Source: Hofstenia miamia
Taxonomy: Eukaryota; Xenacoelomorpha; Acoela; Hofsteniidae
Length of the DNA stretch: 64,000 nt
Direction: 5' to 3'
Assembly (NCBI GenBank): GCA_900660155.1
Contig: CABFPE010000004.1
Span: 3,224,254 to 3,288,253 of the forward strand
Shown here: positions 48,682 through 60,656 of the stretch, one piece after another
Numbering within the stretch: position 1 is the stretch's first letter
Layout of the letters: each line of letters starts with the position of its first letter
Program-made: the position numbers and the translations under genes
Notes under the pieces: model-generated
Seen by the model: only the letters and a program-made list of their open reading frames with translations
The model's database searches: none
What the model was told of the DNA's origin: nothing

Positions 48682-49057
48682 CAGAGATGGACACGATCAG
48701 GCCCGTCCCAGCCCAGTTTGTCAACTATTATTTCAAGCCCGTTTTCGGCTCGTGTTGGAGTTTTTGTAGCCCGTTTTCTCCTGTCACAATTTATTGATCT
48801 ATTTCAACACATTAATTTTTGGTTGTAACACAGTCCATTTTGACTAAATTTTTTTCTAACTGAGCAGAAGTTGCTTGGGTGACATATAGCTTCAATGCAA
48901 CATTACACAAAGTTGGATAGGTGTTTCGATTGAGATTTCGAAAATGTATATTTCCAAGCTTGTTACAATTCATTTTATTCGGCCCGTTTTTTGTTCGTAA
49001 GTTCCTAAATCTTTGGCCCGGATCGTTTCAACTCAGCTCAGCCAGTGTCCATCTCTG
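48682..49057. mobile_element. hAT-type MITE with 8-bp target duplication
   Basis: 376 bp with perfect 13-base inverted ends CAGAGATGGACAC (48682-48694 and 49045-49057). Flanks are TGCAGAAG on the left and TGCAGAGG on the right, an 8-base duplication with one mismatch. Ends starting CA(G) with 8-base duplications are characteristic of hAT elements. The interior is GGCCCG-rich near each end and has no coding frame. Confidence 0.82.
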
Positions 49058-50042
49058 TGCAGAGGCGGTATTTCTGAGATGAAGAAGCAGTAATAATAAT
49101 ATTACGTTGTCTCAGTCAAAGTGAATGTTGTTGGCAATGACCACTAATATAAATACGTCGTCTTCGGCTGTGATTTTGGTAAGCAATAAAAACACCCGTA
49201 TAAGGGAGTATAGAGTTTTAGTACTAGCCTCAAAGATCTCCATGAAACCCACAAGATCCCCATTTGCACCCCACAAGGCCCATTGGAATCCCCATGGGAG
49301 AACACGACTCCTAACCACATTAGACAAGCCTGGATGCAAATCTTTGAAACCTATTGTAAACAGGGCGGGAAACGGGTGGGTCGAGTCGGGGGTCATTTAT
49401 AATCATTAGAATGGAAGAACACTAACAGATTTAATTCGTATTTTATTAGTCGATTTCGTATTGTTTAAATTGAAAATTTTATATTGAGGAATTTCTTTGA
49501 TCGAGTTTAGTCGTGGCTCATTGCTTAAAACGGGTTGAGTAGTAGGTTATGCTAAGTGGGTCGGGTGAGGTGTCAAAAAATGTAATCCGTCACTGATTAA
49601 AATTATGCATGCAAAATGTTGATTTTTGGATTTTGACATATAATTAATAAGGAAGGGAAGAACATAAGAAACTCAGCTATTCATAATCTTTATAAAATAT
49701 TTTGAACATAATTGTTGATAATTTTAGAAATTCCATGTTATTACAAAATCTTACAAATATGTGATAGAGTTTTGGTAGAACTATTTCCGCTTTCCTCTCT
49801 TGCTCAAGAGTCGGGCGAATCAGAAAGAGATTTTCTTCTTGTGGGTTGACATTTATAAAGAGAGAAGTCTCATATCTCAAAACAATGTTGAGATAATGTA
49901 TTCGTATTTGAAAAAAAACAATGATGTATTTCAAGTCCTTTATTAATTTCTAGAATACTTAGTGTATATTCGGATACAAATATCAATATTTTTTGAAAAG
50001 TCGGATCGGATTCGAATCTTGAGGTTTTGGATCTTAAAATCT
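49058..50042. other. GGGTCG-rich stretch, possible second MITE
   Basis: Overlapping frames at 49112-49409 on both strands reflect base composition. A candidate element 49361-49595 has ends CAGGGCGGGAAAC and, reversed, CAGTGACGGATTAC, but the flanks do not give a clear duplication. A GTCGGATCGGATTCG patch lies at 49999-50015. Confidence 0.35.
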
Positions 50043-51510
50043 TAATTTTTTAATGTCGTAGTTTTTTAATGTCGGTATTTTTTAAAGTCGTAATTTTTTA
50101 ATGTCGTCGCTTATTAATGTCGTAATTTTTTGATGTCGTAGTTTTTAATGTCGTAATTTCTTAATGTTCGCGCTTATTAATGTCGTAATTTTTCAATGTC
50201 GTAAATTTAATTTATTAAATATATTTAACTTGGGTTAGGGTTTAGGTCTATAAAATAATCAGGGCTTTCAAAGTTTGACGAAAATGAAAGTTTGAAATTT
50301 GAATACCTTTCAAACTTTGATTTGAAAATTTGAATATTATTAACTTCAAAGTTTGATTTGAAATTTGAAAGGTATGAAAATTTGATTTCAAGTTTGATAT
50401 TTCTTAGAAGTAATTCTTACATACAAAATAAATGCATATTTATTAGACGAATGTGTAATTAAATATGAATGTAGAATGAGGTGGGCTAAGAACCACATAA
50501 TGCATATTTTTACCTATATTTTTGTAGCAGTATGTAGTATATATAGTAGAACATATATTAATCATACATAGTACATTGTTTATACTTATTGCGTAGAGAC
50601 ATAATTTGTAGCAAGTGATCCTGTGACTTAAGAATGTTGAAATTATTTTTTGAATTATTGCAGGTAAAGAAAGAAAACAGAGCAACAAACAGGATAGTCA
50701 CAAAGTGTTCACTGTTGTTTAGTTATCAAACATACCAAATGAATTAGTTCCAGAGTAGTTTTACTTAAATGAATGAATTTGCAAAGCCATTATAACTGTC
50801 AGAGGCCTTCATTTTCAATATTAATAATAATTCTAAATTTATTATATATTTAAATGAAATAATATTGGTGAAACTTAATAATGTTGATGTACAAATTTTG
50901 ACAAAATTCGAATATCAAAGTTTGTTCTTTAGCCTCCAAAGTTTAGTTTGAATTTGAATTTTACAAAATTTGATTTGAAAATTTGGAATTTTTGCAAAAA
51001 TTCGAAAATTTGATTTGAAAGTTTGAAAATTTGGATTTGATTTGAAAGCCCTGAATTAATTCCGAAATAAAGTTTTAGGTTAGGGTTTAGGTTTAGGAAA
51101 ATTTATTTGAAACTTGGGTTTGGGGATTAGGTTTATTAAATAATATCGAAATAAGCTTTGGGTTAGGGTGTAGGTCTATAAATGATGAAAAATAGGGCTT
51201 TGTGTTAGGGTTTGGCTTACGAAACATCCATTTGAGACTTGGGTTTAGGATTTAGGTTTATAAAATAATGAAGAAATAAGGTTTTGAGTAAGGTTTAGTA
51301 AGAGTCATTTGCAACAATAACAAATAACAATTAAGAATGACGACACTAAAAAATGACGACATGAAAAAATTAGGACGTTAAAAAGTTACGACATTAAAAA
51401 ACTATGGCATTAAAAAATTAAAAAATTAAGACATTAATAAGCGACGACATTAAAACGGTTGCGACATTAAAAAAAGACATTTAAAAATTGCGATATTAAT
51501 TAAAAACATT
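50043..51510. mobile_element. Foldback-like element with inverted tandem-repeat arms
   Basis: The left arm (50043-50205) holds about ten 16-17-base units of the TTAATGTCGTAATTTT type. The right arm (51335-51510) holds about ten units of the reverse complement (ACGACATTAA). A 23-base stretch at 50098-50120 recurs perfectly inverted at 51431-51453. The middle has repeated GGGTTAGGGTTTAGGT-like words at 50223, 51070, 51155 and 51205 and no coding frame. Foldback elements are known for long inverted ends made of tandem repeats. Flanking duplications were not identified. Confidence 0.6.
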
Positions 51511-53299
51511 TAAAAATATGATAGTAAAAATAATGCCCATAAAAAACATGTGTGAAAACGGAATTAACTTCATTCTAAAATTGAAATAGTTGTGCTGGCG
51601 CATGTATAAAACGTTTGCGGCTCAATGAAGAAATTCTATTAAGAAGTTTTGAGTTCTTTAATTTAATTTTTGGTGAAGGTTGAGAATATTATCGTTGCGA
51701 AATTTAAGAGATGACTGCATACGCGTCTATGTAAAATTCATGACGCAAATTATTGTGCAAATACACTGAATAACATTTCTTTCGAAAAACATATTTATTT
51801 TGAAAGGAAATCGTAGACACTTAATATTGAACTCTTTTAACCTCAATTAAAATGTGAAATATTAAATGTGAACTTGTCCGATGTTGTTAATATATTTATT
51901 TGGTAGCATGTTTGAAGTGAAAAATAAACAAATAGCTGGGTTAACAAAATATCGAGCATTTAAATTTAGACTTTCCCACCGTTGCAAATTTATCAATATA
52001 TTTGCAACGTAATTACCTAACACAATCATAATAATATCAGAAAATCAAATACTACAGAAAACGACTTATTTACGACGGGTTTCAAATCATTTAACATGTA
52101 AAATGTATAGGTTTAGCTGTCTTGATCAGTGACGTGAGCGTAAATTGTAACTCAATGGAACTGAGTGACCTACAAGTTGGATTGTAGACGTACCACCCAA
52201 GGGAATTTAGGAGAGGAGCTATTTCTATAAACAGTAGCTATGTGTGGCTTAGAATTGAAGCAGTAATTGATATTAAATGTATTTTCTGAACCCAGGGCGG
52301 CACTTCAATATTGAGCTCCAATTGACGGGCTGTCCAGGCCCGTTGAAGTTTCATGTATACTAGTACGCGGAGCGGTTTACCCGTACCCGTACATGTTCGA
52401 ATATCAATTTACAAACAATGTATTAATGACTAAACTAGAACAAAAACAATACAAATCTGAAGTTAATATTGTATTATTGGCACGTAGTGACCAGTAAGTT
52501 TTTTTTGACATTATATTGCCATTGTCACCCAACAAGCAAATTCGTTTGACTATGATGTATTGGTAGCAGTTGAAATGATAGAAGAGTCCTTTGACATTTA
52601 AAGAACCTTTTACACTACACTAATTAGCAACATTATTTGTATTAAAGAAATTATAGACGCACATAGAAATTCAATTTATTTCTAATCATATAATTAAGAA
52701 AAGCGCGTCTAAATGGAAGTGCGTAGACAAGATTTTTTACCTACACCGTAATTGATTGTCGAATTTTGAAAACGCAGATACACAAATAAAAATGCAAACT
52801 GTCCACTATGCTTCCTCTTCTTGCATATGACACTGGCTTTGATTACATTACGTTGAGAAATATGAGAAAGCAAATTCCATTCACTCATTATACAAGAAAA
52901 GAAACGTATTTTGCAAAATCAAATTTTTAGTATAGAATAAAATAAAGATGTAGGATTTATGTATCTTCTATGAAATAAAACCAAATGTGCTGGAATTTCA
53001 GAAGAACTGATATTCAATTCAATTTTGTAGGTCAATGATTCATTAATGCTAAATTTTATCGATAAGCGGCGCACTAAAACAAACTGACAAAAATCTATTT
53101 CTTACTACCGGTCATTCACACTTTAGCAAATAAACCTTGCTTCTTATTCGTTCTCTGCCTCCCGTTCTTGATTGGATATTCAATTTTTCGCTATGCTACT
53201 TTTTTCAATATTTTTACAGCTTAGACAAAAAGTTTAAGCAACGTAGTTGGATTGATATTTTGTAGCTTTAACATCTAAAATCACGTAGATTCATGTAAT
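51511..53299. other. Upstream flank of the NR0B-like exon
   Basis: No gene recognised. A GCCCG/ACCCGTACCCG patch lies at 52295-52395. The promoter of the next gene is presumably here, but no element is evident. Confidence 0.35.
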
Positions 53300-53746
53300 A
53301 TGAATTCGAAATGTCAAAAATGCAATGGTAGTTTTACACCATGTAGAGATCGCAGCCCTAGTGGAAATAACTCGGGTCTAATTAATCAGCTCCTAGGAGT
53401 TCATCAAGATGAATTTTCCTTGCAGTCTTTATCTCTTGATAGCGAACGAGATTTGGCATCATCATCACTGTGTTCTAGTTGTTGCAAACAGGAGAAATAT
53501 AAATATCGCCGTAAACCAAAGCATCCCAAATCTACGAAGACCTACGAACTCATTCTGAAAAACAAGAGTGAAAGTTGTACTATAATTTTGGAAATGTTAC
53601 ACGATATTTTATTTGCTCTCTCTGAAATTAGCTTGTTTCGACAATTGTCAATAAATCTGCAGGAAGTTTGTATTCAAGAAAGATGGGCGCATCTTCTACT
53701 ATTGTCTCTTTCAAAATCAAATTTGTCTATTGATAGCATGTTTGAG
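53300..53746 (+). CDS. NR0B-like nuclear receptor, first coding exon (149 codons)
   Basis: ATG at 53300 with an in-frame TAA shortly upstream; a GAG|GTATGC donor ends the exon at 53746, though the frame happens to stay open to 53890. Residues 93-149 look like ligand-binding-domain helices 3-5: C93, ALSEISLFRQL (106-116), then QERWAHLLLLSL (126-137). Mouse and human SHP have, as I recall them, FRNLPSFxQLPPQDQ and CWAPLLLLGL at the same spacing. There is no zinc-finger DNA-binding domain; instead CxxC at 5-8, a LINQLL motif (27-32) where SHP and DAX-1 carry LxxLL-type boxes, and CSSCC at 58-62. NR0B receptors act as corepressors by binding other receptors. The remaining exons were not found. 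Another divergent nuclear receptor is possible. Confidence 0.55.
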
Positions 53747-53890
53747 GTATGCTTTTATTTTATGCGAAAAATTTTTAAATATAGATTTAACTGTGATATA
53801 TATATAAGCAAGTATCGCAACGCCATCTATCTTTTATTTTACCAATTGAAATTCCGACACTGCGTATTCTTGATTTCCTGCACTTTATAG

Positions 53891-55631
53891 TCTCGAGGAG
53901 GGAAATATTTTATTTTCCGAAAAAACAATTTATCGAGACAATCCGAAATAAAGAAAAAATTCAAATTTTCGAGAAAAAATTGAATGATTTTCTTCTCGCT
54001 GAAACATAATTGATGTTAATCTGTTGAAATTAAATAAACACACAAATACTTGTCAGTGATATGGAGTACGTGATTAAAGAAGATACATCCATGTTATAAA
54101 TTGCATATGTATTGTCTAGACAAATAATTTTTGCTGAATAATCAAAACTCCTAGTGAAGTTCCGTTATCAGCTTGAATTCATGCCGTTTTCCTACACTGC
54201 GTGTACAATGCTATAAAAAGGGTCAAGAATAATGTATTGTGGTTTCACGAATTTCTTTAGTGCCGATTTTGCAAATAGGTGTTAACGTTTATCTTGTGAT
54301 TAACTGTCTACCTCGTGATTTTCATGTTTATTCAATTATTTATCTGTACAGTACATCGTTAAGTTTGCTTGCATTTCAGATATTTGTTAAATAAATCTAA
54401 TTTGGTTTTACCATTATTAAAGCGATTTTTTCTAGATTTTCTAGTCGCTTATTGAAAACGCCCATAAATCACGAACTAAAAAAGATATCCAAAATGTGAA
54501 AATAAACCAGAGGATAGAGGAGAGTCTCTCACGTACATTTTAAAACCACATCCAGTTAATCCTTTTATATAAACTTCAAGAACAGCAAAAAAAAAATTTA
54601 GGTCAACTGTTCAACATATTATATGTGATCAAACTCACCAGTAGATGGAGAAAATTGTAATTGTTCAAAATATTGGAAAATGTTTAAAATTTGTTCTATA
54701 AGACACTATACAGCTTGAGGTTATTAATTGAAAGTTATTGAACTTTGTCTATTGAATCTTCAATTCAAGGACACATGATCCTGATAACACAATTGCAAGT
54801 CGGAAACATTAATAAAGGAAAAACTATTTTTATCAGTCAAAATTAGTTAGAATTTCATTTTATTTATGATAGCATTTAACAATTTAAATTTTACACTTAA
54901 TAAAATAAAATGGTATTCTATGAATATTTTAATATTCATTCATTATTTTGGTTTTTGCACTTATAAATAAATCTGAGCGTTATTAATAACCTTCATGTGG
55001 TAAAATTTACACTAACCGCTTTGGAAATATTTCTATCATGTTTGCAATTGCTGAACTATAATCCTTAGTGATAAAAGAACCAAGATTGGCATCTTCAACT
55101 AAAAAGGCCAATATTATGTAGATAGAGATTCCCATAAATCTACAATATACAAGTTCCAATGTGTTGATTATTGTAGGTCCTGTGTTGAAAAATCAAACTG
55201 AAATCAATAAATTTTATATTTTTACACGAAGCCTTAAGATGAAATATTTGTTTTCAAATGATTCTCAGAGATTTTATGATTTGCCTTAACCACATTTAGT
55301 GATAATTTATGCTAAAGCAAGGAAATTCAAGGTAAAATCAATTAGATTTGATGAAAGAAGGAATTGTGTAACGCGAAAATATATGGTACACAATTAGAGG
55401 TGGTTCCCTTTTTTACTGTCAGGGAAATGAACAGCAATATGGCCTCGCTGTCAGGGAAATGAACAGCAATATGGCCTCGAATTCTGAAAAGTAATCGTGA
55501 GACTCCAGCTTTAGCGTTTTTATCTTTATTTGTTTTTTTTGTTAATTTTCTGGAATGCACTAATAAAGCCTTTTGTTACTATTATATTATTCCTTGTGTG
55601 CTTAAAACCTGATCTTTGTGTATATGTCCAG
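53891..55631. other. Unassigned stretch, probably intronic
   Basis: AT-rich; likely the intron after the NR0B-like exon. It contains an exact tandem duplication of about 33 bases (55415-55481, unit GTCAGGGAAATGAACAGC...). No second exon recognised. Confidence 0.35.
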
Positions 55632-55945
55632 CTGTTCCTAACAATCTTGCCTATGCAATGGTACTAACTTCACTTGCTCTTATTGCTTACTGGTACTTGC
55701 TCAATAACTGCTTCTTGGAATACTTCACTTCTACTATCTTTCTATTTCTTCTACCAAATCAATGCTAATTTTTTCTGCATTTTTGTCCTTAGACACTGCT
55801 ATGTCTTCCACTGTTTCCATGATTTCCTATTTCTCTACCTCTACAATATGTGGCCTCATTGCTTCTAACCTTAGTATTTGTGTGTGTAAATCCCAGGAGC
55901 GTCGTGACATTGTCATTTTCTAAGACTTTTTGGGGGTTATGTTCA
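55632..55945 (-). mobile_element. R4/Dong-like retrotransposon, old copy D (3' fragment)
   Basis: Colinear with the endonuclease end of copy B (about 20480-20870 there) but much diverged. Shared words in the same order include CTGTTCCTAACAAT, TTTCTATTTC, GACACTGCTATGTCT and TATGTGGCCTC. The - strand frame ENDNVTTLLGF...NTKV corresponds to ENEKVKILWDF...TSKV. Far older than A, B and C. Confidence 0.72.
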
Positions 55946-57467
55946 CTGAATAATTTTCTGCATCCAAGGAGCATTTAGTATTTTTGCCACAGAGATGTCA
56001 TACTAGTCATACATTTATGCAGGAAAAAAATTTCACCGAAATTATTAGTTTGAAAAATATTTTTAATTGAACCTTTTAAATATGTTTTGTAACTTGTCTC
56101 AGTTGACCCTCGCCTCCAAAACACAACCTTGTTTGAATTTAGCTTTTTTCGCTTTCTCAAGCTCCATACTGACCATGCGTCTTATCTTATAAACTCGAAC
56201 TTCTACTCAACTAGGGGTAACTCATCGATCTATGAGTATATTTAACTTCAAAATCAAAATAATTATTTCTCATATAATATTTTGTATATTGGCGATTTCA
56301 TATTCACGCGTGTTTAGTTAACTCACTTGTCATTAACAATTTTAATGCAAATTTACAAATGCATTGAAAAACAAATAATTCATTTTGTCAAATGAATATG
56401 TGAAATTGACTCGAGAATGAAATTAAACATAAATAATTTATCATGATAGTTTCTCTTTTATGGTTTTGAAAACTTTTATATCTTCATGTGTCAATAGTTT
56501 TTCTACATTCTACCAATAACATAAGTTAACTGAAACTTGCAATATACAGGTAGATGTCAAGTTTTAATTAACTTGTGGACACTGTAAGAGAAGTAAAGCC
56601 TTTGTCACAATATTTCAAATTTCAATTTATATTGCAATTTATATATTTATTGATTTGAAAATATTAATAAGTGGTTATTTGAATTAAAATCAGATGTCCC
56701 TTTTCAATATATTTTTTTTGCAAGAAGTGATTGTTAATTTAACTTTTGGATTATATAAAAAATAAATTAAATACAAAATAACTTTCTTCGCCTCCCACAG
56801 TATTCACATAAATAGAAGCAGAAGTGACAAAAAGAGCCTTGGTGTGTGAAGCTTCATTGTAAAGACCCAGGGAGAACACTAAGATCGCATAAAAGCAGAT
56901 TGAATTAGGTGTGGGTTTTCAATACGTTTTTTGGTTCAAATATGTGAAAAATTCAAATTTTTTACAAAAACTTTATACTACGTAGAAAAATAGTCTTTAA
57001 TTTTGTCATAGAAATCAATGACATCTCCAAGCTTCAAGATGTCATATTTAATATTATTCATTCAGTCAGTCACTGCTTAAATCTTTCACTTCGAAATTCG
57101 ACTTCAGTCCACATCTCTCCTGTTTTTTTCTAATAAAATGTCAAAAATCTGGTGTAATTCCATGTAATTCAGTATAATAAAGTGTTTTTTTAAGAAAAAA
57201 TTGATTTTCATTTTTTTGTGTCAAAACGACATTTTTTGAGAATTTCTGAAAATTCATGAAACGCAGTGAAAGGGTTAACATTGAAATATATCTTAGAAAA
57301 TTTTTATACTTTATTGACAGCTATTTTAACCCTTTTAGATTTATATATCTAAGGTGAGTCAACTAAGTCATTTTTTATCAAGCCTTGTTGAAAATCATAT
57401 GTGAGACATATAAGTTAATTTTGATGGTAAAAAATATCTATAGAGTTGTACCTTAGTTTAAGATATA
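55946..57467. other. Unassigned stretch
   Basis: No gene recognised. A perfect 9-base-arm hairpin (ATGACATCT / AGATGTCAT) lies at 57018-57045. AAAGGGTTAA at about 57266-57275 and TTAACCCTTTT near 57328 look like piggyBac-style boundaries pointing away from each other, but no partner ends were found. Confidence 0.35.
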
Positions 57468-58416
57468 GTAACTGTGGGGAAAATGGGACAGTACATTGAA
57501 ATAGAACTCCAGTGTGAGGTATGTTTGTTGTGTGCTACCACAATTCATTTTGTCACAGATTGACGAGGTCTCCGAAAAAATATTTCAAGTTGCTTTATAA
57601 AACACATTTAATTTATTAAAAAAGAACGATAATTTGGAAATATGAGTTCACTTTTCGATCTTTTTGTCATTAGATAAGGAATGATGCAGGAGATTTTCTT
57701 TTAAAATGAAGTAGAAATACCCAGTGGGGCATTTAAAGTGCTACATTACACGCAATAATATGGCGTCTTGTAATTTATTATGGTAAAATATCATATATTA
57801 GTTGTGCTATGAAAAAATGAATTTTTGCTTAAGATAGCATTATGTAGGTAGAATGGGGCATCTCAAAGGCAAAATTACTAAGATTAGTAGCACCAGCTAT
57901 TACATGCCTGTATTATTTCTTGTTCTTAATTGATTATATATCTAAGGGCTTGTTTTAATTGCTTATTTTATGTTCCACTACAACTTTTAAGGAATGTACC
58001 ATGTCGTTAAAACCATGCATTTTCTTATTTTCATAAATTTTTATTTTCTGAAAATATATGGAAAGATGTCTTATGCTAATGTTATTGTATCAACCTCTTT
58101 AACATAGTATTTACCTGTCTTATTGTTTAATTTAACAGTTTTTACGAAATAGATGAAATACATTTAGCAATCCTTAGAATATTTCCAACTTTGTGTAATT
58201 CCCATATTACCTTCATTTGTAGAGAAAATGGGACGATTGAATATAACACAGTAAATTCCAATTTGCAAAAACGTAAGGGAGTTATTACAAAATTGTTTTA
58301 TATTCTTTTTCCTTACACATATATGATTATTTGCTAAAAAAAATCAATGCAAAAAAACATTTTGTGGATTTTATTTAATGTTGAATTATTACGTGTCCCA
58401 TTTTCCCTACAGTTAC
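57468..58416. mobile_element. Non-autonomous TIR element, 949 bp
   Basis: Inverted ends agree at 22 of 23 bases: GTAACTGTGGGGAAAATGGG... (57468-57490), and on the other strand GTAACTGTAGGGAAAATGGG... (58416-58394). TA lies directly outside the left end, and CC then TA follows the right. Inside, related words recur: AGTGGGGCATTTAAAG (57723), AATGGGGCATCTCAAAG (57851) and GAAAATGGGACGATTG (58224). No coding frame. A TA duplication would suit a Tc1/mariner relative, but this is not proven. Confidence 0.7.
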
Positions 58417-60656
58417 CCTATGTAAGATCTACTAAAATTGAAGAACGATGATAAGTCAATTTAGAGTGTTTACTATAAAAATGTATATATTAATTAATGC
58501 TTGAGAGAGTTTTAGGCTTTGAATTATTGAAATCCGTGTCATTAATAAATCAATTCAATACCAGTTTAAAATCGCTGGAGATTATCTGGAAAGTTTCTTT
58601 AATTTTTTCACATATCAGCAAATCAATGAATGCATTTTAATTCATTAAAAAATTACATAATAGAAGAGGTTCAAGTTCGTTACCTTGTAAACTTCCCTAT
58701 TTTATTAACAAACTTTCTATCAAAGCTCTGATTTTTGAAGGAGTAGAGGACGGTGCATTGATTGTAAACATCATACATTGAATATAGAAAAGATTATAAT
58801 TGAAGTGTGATGGATACATCTAAATTGAACACAAAAAGATAGTTGTTTACTACTGAATAAAAAATTATTAGATCAAATTCTAATGATAATTTAGAAATAA
58901 ATTGGTTGGCGAAATGTATAGTCATATTTACCACATTTATTTATTGCAATGAATCTGGTTGCTATTAACAGCAATGTTTACATATTTTAACTGTCCTGCA
59001 AAAAACGCATCTAAAACAACGATGCACTGAGTTTACAACACCATGTATTGAAGCTTTGATTCATTACTATCGCCATTTTTTAAGTTTCAGCTCGAAATTT
59101 GTTCACACGGGCATTCCTGGCATATTGTAGTGTGTACATATAGATAAACGATTTTGTGAAAATTGTAGATACCATTCCTAAAAGTTTGAATGACCTATCT
59201 AAGCGTAGATATTTGGTAAGGAAAATGGAATGTGGATAAAATGTTTAAATCAACATACGTTACTAAAAATATCCCTATTTTCAATCATGGTCACAGCAAA
59301 ACAAATAATACTACAGATGTTTACCCTACAAATAAAAAAGTAAATGGTTTACCTGAAATGAGGCGTCTAAGTAAATTCAATAGTACTAGTTTCTTTTAAT
59401 AGTACATGGGATCATTACAAAATAAGGTCAAAAGCATTTCTACTAAAATAATTAAGAAGAAAGTCTTTACAACAACCTGATTCTTTGACCTGTACAATGA
59501 TTGATTGAAACTTTATATTCATAAACTCATCTTAGCTTTGCCATTCCCGATAATGCTCTGGTAGCAGTGCTTTTATTCAAGTTAAATCAAGAGAATAGTG
59601 TCCAGAATTTAAGTTGATGGATTTTGATATTGAAGTTCTATTGATTCAGATTAATTCTCATAAATCACCATGTGGAATAAATTGATGTACATGTGCATAC
59701 TGCGAAATTTATTATCCAGGTTGGACACTTAGCCCTAAACAGCCTGGCCTCCTTTCAAAAGGGTGAATCGTTTTTCCACATTTACAAAGAATTTTCCCCA
59801 AGCCTAGTAGAAAATTTGTAAATATTGAGGCATTGACATGTTTATTTGGGAACGTGCTTGAATGCCTGTTGAAGATGTCTATTAACACATTCTCTACCTC
59901 GTCACTCATGTTCAAGTGTCACTTATATTTTTTTTCTAGAATATTAACCGTAGACAAAAATAATGACTTTCTTTACATATTTTGCTTAGAATCTGTTATC
60001 ATTCATATATTGAAAAATAAAACCTTTTAGAAAGAAATGAAAAAATCCATATGACCAGTCCAAAACATTTCACATTTTTTTCTATATCTGGATGCATTGT
60101 AAGGCATATCTATTTGTTTCTGTTACTATTTTTGTAATTACTTAATTATCCACCAAAAGGATAAATACTTCAAGAGGAAAAATATTTGCTGATATTCTTC
60201 TTATGCTGCCTTTTCCAGTATATAATAGCAGTTCGATGTTGATACATAGTCTAGCAAAAGTTTATATTATTTGTGGGAAATTGAACTGTTTCGTTCTTCG
60301 CCTTCTTCGACAACTAAGTCGGCGAGATCTTGAAGGAGACAATGGCACACCTCAATGGGACAAAGTTGATTCACGGATTGAGCGCGAAAATGAAAGAGTA
60401 GGGCTCTCATGTATTACGGGTTATTCTCAGATTGTTGATATTATTAGTTTTTAAAATATAATCATTTAAAAAATTTTCAAGAACCACAAAAAATTTAGAA
60501 AATGATGGGGGTGTTTAATGACCTTCCATTTAGTGACAGCCATGTGAAAGAAGTCCTACAGTCGCTTGAAATTTATAATTTTGCATTATCTTAGACCACT
60601 TAGATTTGGAGCAAGGATTTTTTTATCAGAAACAATCTGAATCTTAAAAAAATTAT
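58417..60656. other. Unassigned stretch
   Basis: AT-rich, short frames without motifs. Nothing recognised. Confidence 0.35.

Noticed and set aside
49112-49409. Two overlapping 94-codon frames on opposite strands
   Set aside because: Fully overlapping, no domains, and in a CCC/GGG-rich patch between probable MITEs.
50043-50205. CRISPR-like array
   Set aside because: Units are contiguous 16-17-base tandem repeats without spacers, they face an inverted array, and the genome is animal.
57266-57338. AAAGGGTTAA and TTAACCCTTTT as piggyBac ends
   Set aside because: They face away from each other and no matching partner ends were found within reach.
59712-59915. A 67-codon frame with CKCGKTIHPF
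   Set aside because: A few cysteines only, no recognisable finger spacing and no supporting splice or neighbour evidence.
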